A stretch of DNA of 38,218 bases, taken from Monosiga brevicollis MX1. Its lineage: Eukaryota; Opisthokonta; Choanoflagellata; Craspedida; Salpingoecidae. Position numbers and translations under genes: made by a program. Positions 34,001 to 38,218 of this stretch are shown here, piece by piece. Within the stretch, counting starts at the first letter, position 1; each line of letters begins with the position of its first letter. The stretch is taken from assembly GCF_000002865.3 (NCBI RefSeq), contig NW_001865064.1, forward strand, positions 137,461 to 175,678, in the 5' to 3' direction. The notes beneath the pieces were generated by a model. That model was not told the origin of the DNA, did not search any database, and saw nothing but the letters and a program-made list of their open reading frames with translations.

Positions 34001-36005
34001 GATTGGGAGCGCGACTTCGCTCTGTGCTTGGCCCCGGCCTTCCGGAAAATCTCATCTTCGAGGCCATGGCCGAAGTAGACCCGGCGTTGACTCTCTTCAG
34101 TCTCGGCCAGCTTGACCTACAGTATAACCAAAATCACAAGGTGTACAAAGCCCGCGCAGCGCTGCCAGAGCAGCCCGAGCAAGATTTGGCGGTGAAGGAG
34201 TACGCATTCGCCCAGCAGCACAAACAAGATCAATGCCGGACGTTTCTGCGTGAACTGCGTGCCATGCGCAAGCTTGCGCACCCAAACATCATCCCGGTCC
34301 TCGGCGCGCTTGTGGACGTGCACAGCGGCCACGCGTGCGCATACCTGGTGCAGCCGTGGTGTGCGCAGGGTGATCTGCAGCAGTGGCTGAGCACGGCTCG
34401 ACATCTGGCCACCTCGACCGTGATTGCAGGCTTGATGAATCAACTGCGCACGGCCCTGGCCTTTATGCACAGCAAGGGCTTGGTGCACCGGGATATCAAG
34501 CTGAGCAACGTGATGTTGGACGGCTCGGAGGACCAGCCTACTGTGCGGCTCGGCGATTTTGACATTGCCAAGGCCGCAGCCGAAGCCACGATGCTACCCT
34601 GCACCGCCACTGCATCGTTAGGCACCACGGGCTACGTCGCCCCCGAGGTCCTTTTTGGTGACGGCCGGGTGGGCGCACGTCCGGCGCAGGATGCCTTTTC
34701 CTTTGGCTGTGTTCTCTACAACACCTACATGTTCCCGCAGACGGTGCCACCTGCTCACCCACGGGTGAACGAGGTCGCGGATCAATGCAGATGGAGCATA
34801 GACGCGAGCGATGGCACCTTTAGCTTTCCGCATTTGGCCGCTGAGGTCGGTGTCATTTTTTTGGCTGAATCTGTCAGGGTCGGCCCATGGGAAGCTCGCC
34901 ATGCTTGTCAAATTTCTTCCATTCGTGGCTGTTTTCTCTCTTTAATGTTTGTTTGTCTTGTTTGCAGATGTGCGATTTGAGGAGCGACTTGCAAATGGAA
35001 ACGCGGGCCTTGCTTGCAACAGATCCAAAGCAACGGCCAAGCCTATTCTGTGCCGGACAGTTGGCGCAGCGACCTGTCGCCGGCCAAGTCGGGCCTGCCA
35101 TAGATGTTTTACGTGACGCGCCCGAGCTCATTCCTGAGGTGCGTTGCCGGACAATGGCTTGCGCTTGCCAACGCATAGGCTGATCTAAACGCAATGTGGG
35201 ACTAGGTGGCCGACCTGTTGAAGCAGCTGAGCATCGATGGGCGAGGGCCAGCAAACATGACAGTGCAACGAGTCGAGCGCGTAGAGAATCCCGTGTTGTG
35301 GGAGCGCTACAGCGCGAAGCGACGAGAGATGTTGCACCGCATCACGAATCATGAGCACTATAATCAACTTCAGACGGCCACGATGGACGCCCTCTCGGGC
35401 CTTCCAGCCTTGCTCCGAGATAGATCCTGTCAAGAGCGCCTGTTACTTCACGGCATTCCCCCGGACAGATTGCTGCGCGACAAGATAGTGCGCCTAGGTC
35501 TTGACTATCGCTTTGCTGGTAGCGGCGCTGGCCATCGATTTGGTCTTGGCATCTACCAAACAGATCACCCCGGCAAGGTGGGTCGTCGAAGCGCGAACGT
35601 GTTTGTCCGCTCCAAGTATTGTGCGTAGCAATGTTATTGCTCTGATTGCCTCATGTGTTTTTGCGATAGAGTCATCAGTATGCCAACCCGCCTGATGTCA
35701 ATGATCAGCGAACGCTGGTCGTTACGCGGGCGTTGTTGGGTCATGCCTTTGTGCATGAGTCACCCGACTCCGAGGCGTTGGCCCCGCCCCTCTTGCCCTA
35801 TGCGCCCAACAACGAGCGGTGCGTCGGTGCATTCGGTCATTCATGCATGCTAGCCGTAGCAGAGATTCCGTCTATCTTAACGACGTGTTTGTTCTCTAGA
35901 TACGATTCGGTGATCGCGAGGCCGACTGGGGAATATCACGAGGTGATCATGTTTAATAATGATCAAATCTACCCGGAGCTGGTCGTGTATTACACGGCGG
36001 CCTGA
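31077..36005 (+). CDS. ankyrin repeat - protein kinase - PARP fusion protein
   Basis: Twelve exons: 31077-31199, 31342-31443, 31597-31695, 31804-31902, 31996-32094, 32352-32486, 32586-32735, 32923-34845, 34968-35138, 35206-35577, 35670-35818 and 35900-36005. They give 1175 residues with all phases consistent. Residues about 1-220 are ankyrin repeats (TPLHGACLNGHAKVVQMLL and relatives), one repeat per exon. About 380 mostly helical residues follow. The kinase domain (about 665-960) resembles TKL kinases: AVKEY (K694), FLREL (helix C Glu), HRDIKLSN (catalytic D793), TTGYVAPEV and TDPKQRPS. DFG reads DFD (814-816) and the Gly loop is degenerate. The C-terminal about 190 residues are a PARP catalytic domain: RVENPVLWERY, LLLHG (H1049), FGLGIY (Y1084), YHEVIMF (E1155) and QIYPELVVYY. 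The last exons retain the H-Y-E triad. One upstream coding exon cannot be excluded. No macro or WWE domain seen. Confidence 0.87.
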
Positions 36006-36661
36006 ATTGACTTGGCAGTCTCAAATCGCGGAGAAGCTGCCAGCACGCCTTCCCGAAACCAATACGAGCAACCCCAATCATCCGTAGCATTGTTGCAGTT
36101 CAATAAAAAGTAGCTGAATCAACCACCACCACCTTTTCTATCACATCCTTCAAAGGCACAAGGACGGGGCGACAAATGAATTGACCGTGGTGATTCAAAT
36201 TGTGGAACACGGAGCCCTGTCGTAGTGGCTCGCTGTTGGTTTCGAAGCAAACGTATAATTTGCCATCCAATGGCTACTTCTTTACGGCATTTACACCGAC
36301 TACAAGCTGCGTAACAGGGTTGTACACTTGAGCCACGCAGGCAGCAGTGTCGGCCTCGGTAGGTTATTATTGATTCGGCCGAGCACCTCGCAAGGTGAGG
36401 GGCGGGGGGTTTCGCTTGCACAACCGTGCATGTAGTTCAATCTGATCATCTTCATATGCTAGTCATCCCGACACAAATAATGTATGCTCGTGAAGTGATG
36501 TGTGTTTGCGCGCGCATCGGTAGGTCAAGTTGTGGGCGGAGCATGGAGCGGCATTGTGTGGTAAGCAAGTGGCATCTGCTGATGTGTTAACATGGAAATG
36601 GCATGGCCGCTCGTTTCGGCTAAGATGGATGGGAAAGAGATGGATTGAAAACATATGGTCC
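36006..36661. other. convergent intergenic region
   Basis: Between the ends of the ankyrin-kinase-PARP gene (+) and the WIPI gene (-). Apart from the + strand AATAAA at 36102, I see no exon or repeat. Confidence 0.6.
36102..36107 (+). promoter_or_regulatory. poly(A) signal of ankyrin-kinase-PARP gene
   Basis: AATAAA 97 bp after the stop codon. Confidence 0.75.
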
Positions 36662-38218
36662 TCAAGGCGTTGAGGGTTTGTGTGCTGCTGCGTCCTCGGC
36701 AGGCTTGGCATCGGACCCATCAACACGATGCTTTCGCGGCGTTCCACATTCACCTCCTTCGATCACGTTGATGTTATATTGGACTACAGAGAAAGCAGGA
36801 CGAGTAAGCCAGAGAGCAGCTGGCCCAGCAGAGACAAAGCAGCGGCTGTGCATGACTTACACAGCCAGCCGTCGTGAGAGACGACCATGATGGTTGGTGA
36901 CTCGGGGGTACCACCCATCGTCGCAATGTGCTCGCCAACATCTTCGGGCAGCATGGCTTGGGCAAAGCTGCGTTCCTGAGTCCACACCTCGGTGACGGTC
37001 GTGGGCAAGTAGCCGGCCGCATACTGAAGCGTGCTGCTCAGGTAGGACGACCATGAGGCCTCGGCCGGTGGAGCTTCGGCCTGAAAGAGCTTGAAGACGT
37101 GCACAGTTGACTTGTTGCTGCTGACACACAACCAGTTGGCGTCCTCCTACATCCCATTGGTACACATAAGGTCAAGGTGGGTGGGGTGTTGACAAGCGCG
37201 GGATGAGAACTCAAAAACAGAAGAGAAAAGGAAAAACACGAAGAGACAATAATAGACGATAGCGAGTTGATGGTGAGCAAGGCCAAGACTCTTGTCTCGC
37301 AGGTGGCTGTTTCTGCCGCACACGTACCGAAAAGGTCATGTGACGAATGAGGGCCGTGGTAGAGTAGCCGCGGCGCAACTCAAAGAGTTTGTCACCGTTG
37401 GTGCTGTCAAAAACTCGAAAGACGGTGCCCTGGACAGAACGAGTTGAAAATGGCGACCTTTGTTAAATAAGGGCAAGGGGAAAGAAAAAAATAATGTCTG
37501 CAGTCGCATCTTCACGTTTTCGTCCATAAGAGAATGTTTACCTTGACTGAGGCGGTGGCGAGGCGATCTCCCCGGTTGCTAAACTCGAGGCAGGCCAACT
37601 CTGTTTGATGTGCAGAGATGGTCGTCACTATCCGCTGCAACATGAACAGGAAAATGAATCGGTTCAAATGGCAACAAGAAGAAAACAAACCAGTTCAAAT
37701 TGACATGTAGCGAAGGCAGTTGCACGTGGAACTCTACCATGGCAATGACATCGTAAACGTTGACCTCGCCGCTACCGGGCTTGCTGGGGTAGGCCAAGTA
37801 GTGGAAAACGGGAGGTTCTTCGGCTGCGCTGCTGTGCTCCATGGCTGGGGTGTACATGCTGCAAGTGGCCAGGGCACAGACACCTAAGCCAGATTTGAGA
37901 ATGACAAGCATATGATCAACGTGAGCAGGTGGGGGGTGGCCCCGGTGGCGGGGAGAAAGAAGCCCTCGGCGGTGACGTTTGGTAAATACCGTGGGGGTTT
38001 CGAGGCGTCGAATTGATGACGTGCAAAACCCTTTAAGCATTAAAGAAAAAAAAAAAAAGTCCCAGGGGGCCATGAGCAAGGGCGCGGGTGCGACGCCAAA
38101 TGCACAGGGTGAGGGCACACGACTCACTTGAGGTTGGTGACGTCGTAGATGTAAATCGTGTCTTCAAGGAGAAGAACCAGGCGCTGGCGATTCATGCGCA
38201 CGGCCTTGACGGGGGTTT
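36662..38218 (-). CDS. WIPI/ATG18 PROPPIN autophagy protein, 5' partial
   Basis: Exons in transcript order: from beyond 38218 to 38128, then 38030-37990, 37883-37738, 37634-37542, 37429-37328, 37146-36861 and 36783-36662. All phases agree; the N-terminus lies outside the window. The sequence follows the family: VKAVRMNRQRLVLLLEDTIY then IYDVTNL; GVCALATCSMY; GSGEVNVYDV; AHQTELACLEFSNRGDRLAT; and GTVFRVFDSTNGDKLFELRR with Gly following. The ELRRG sequence is the L/FRRG motif whose two arginines bind PI3P and PI(3,5)P2. The seven-bladed propeller is recruited to autophagosome precursors. LRRG rather than FRRG is the form found in the WIPI3/4 (WDR45B/WDR45) branch. The short hydrophilic C-terminus ends at AHKPSTP. 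The gene is convergent with the PARP fusion gene. Confidence 0.92.

Overview
This is eukaryotic, intron-rich, GC-rich nuclear DNA. Three things suggest a choanoflagellate, most likely Monosiga brevicollis or a close relative. Introns are compact, mostly about 70-220 bp with a few longer, and their donors are strong (GTACGT, GTGCGT, GTGAGT). Long microsatellites sit at gene boundaries. The gene content is metazoan-type signalling (SH2, PTB, YxN-rich scaffold, citron-like kinase, ankyrin-kinase). The species assignment is inference. All gene models were built by eye by joining exons across GT-AG boundaries with reading frame kept. No alignment program was used.

Layout, left to right. 390-1707 (+): SH2-domain protein, convergent with 2192-5954 (-), a 12-exon protein I cannot name. 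A divergent, microsatellite-rich spacer (5955-7391) leads to 7392-9422 (+), a ten-exon SLC35A-type nucleotide-sugar transporter. This converges on 9877-13286 (-), a ten-exon coiled-coil protein. A second divergent spacer with a long GA tract follows. Next come 14112-17382 (+), a PTB-domain protein with a probable C-terminal OB fold, and 18113-22004 (+), a proline-rich scaffold with repeated YxN motifs. 22329-27663 (-) is a citron/MRCK-like AGC kinase with coiled coils and a CNH domain. 28191-29288 (-) is a short FAD-dependent monooxygenase-like gene. After a 1.8-kb repeat-containing spacer, 31077-36005 (+) encodes ankyrin repeats, a protein kinase and a PARP catalytic domain in one 1175-residue polypeptide. 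It converges on 36662-38218 (-), a WIPI/ATG18 PROPPIN whose N-terminus lies outside the window.

Functional themes. Three genes belong to phosphotyrosine signalling: an SH2 reader, a PTB reader, and a multi-YxN scaffold that looks like a kinase substrate and SH2 docking platform. The last two are adjacent and co-oriented. The citron-like kinase is expected to act in cytokinesis and actomyosin control, the transporter in Golgi glycosylation, and the WIPI protein in autophagy. The strongest candidate for something undescribed is the ankyrin-kinase-PARP fusion. Its PARP His-Tyr-Glu triad is intact, and its kinase carries DFD where DFG is expected.
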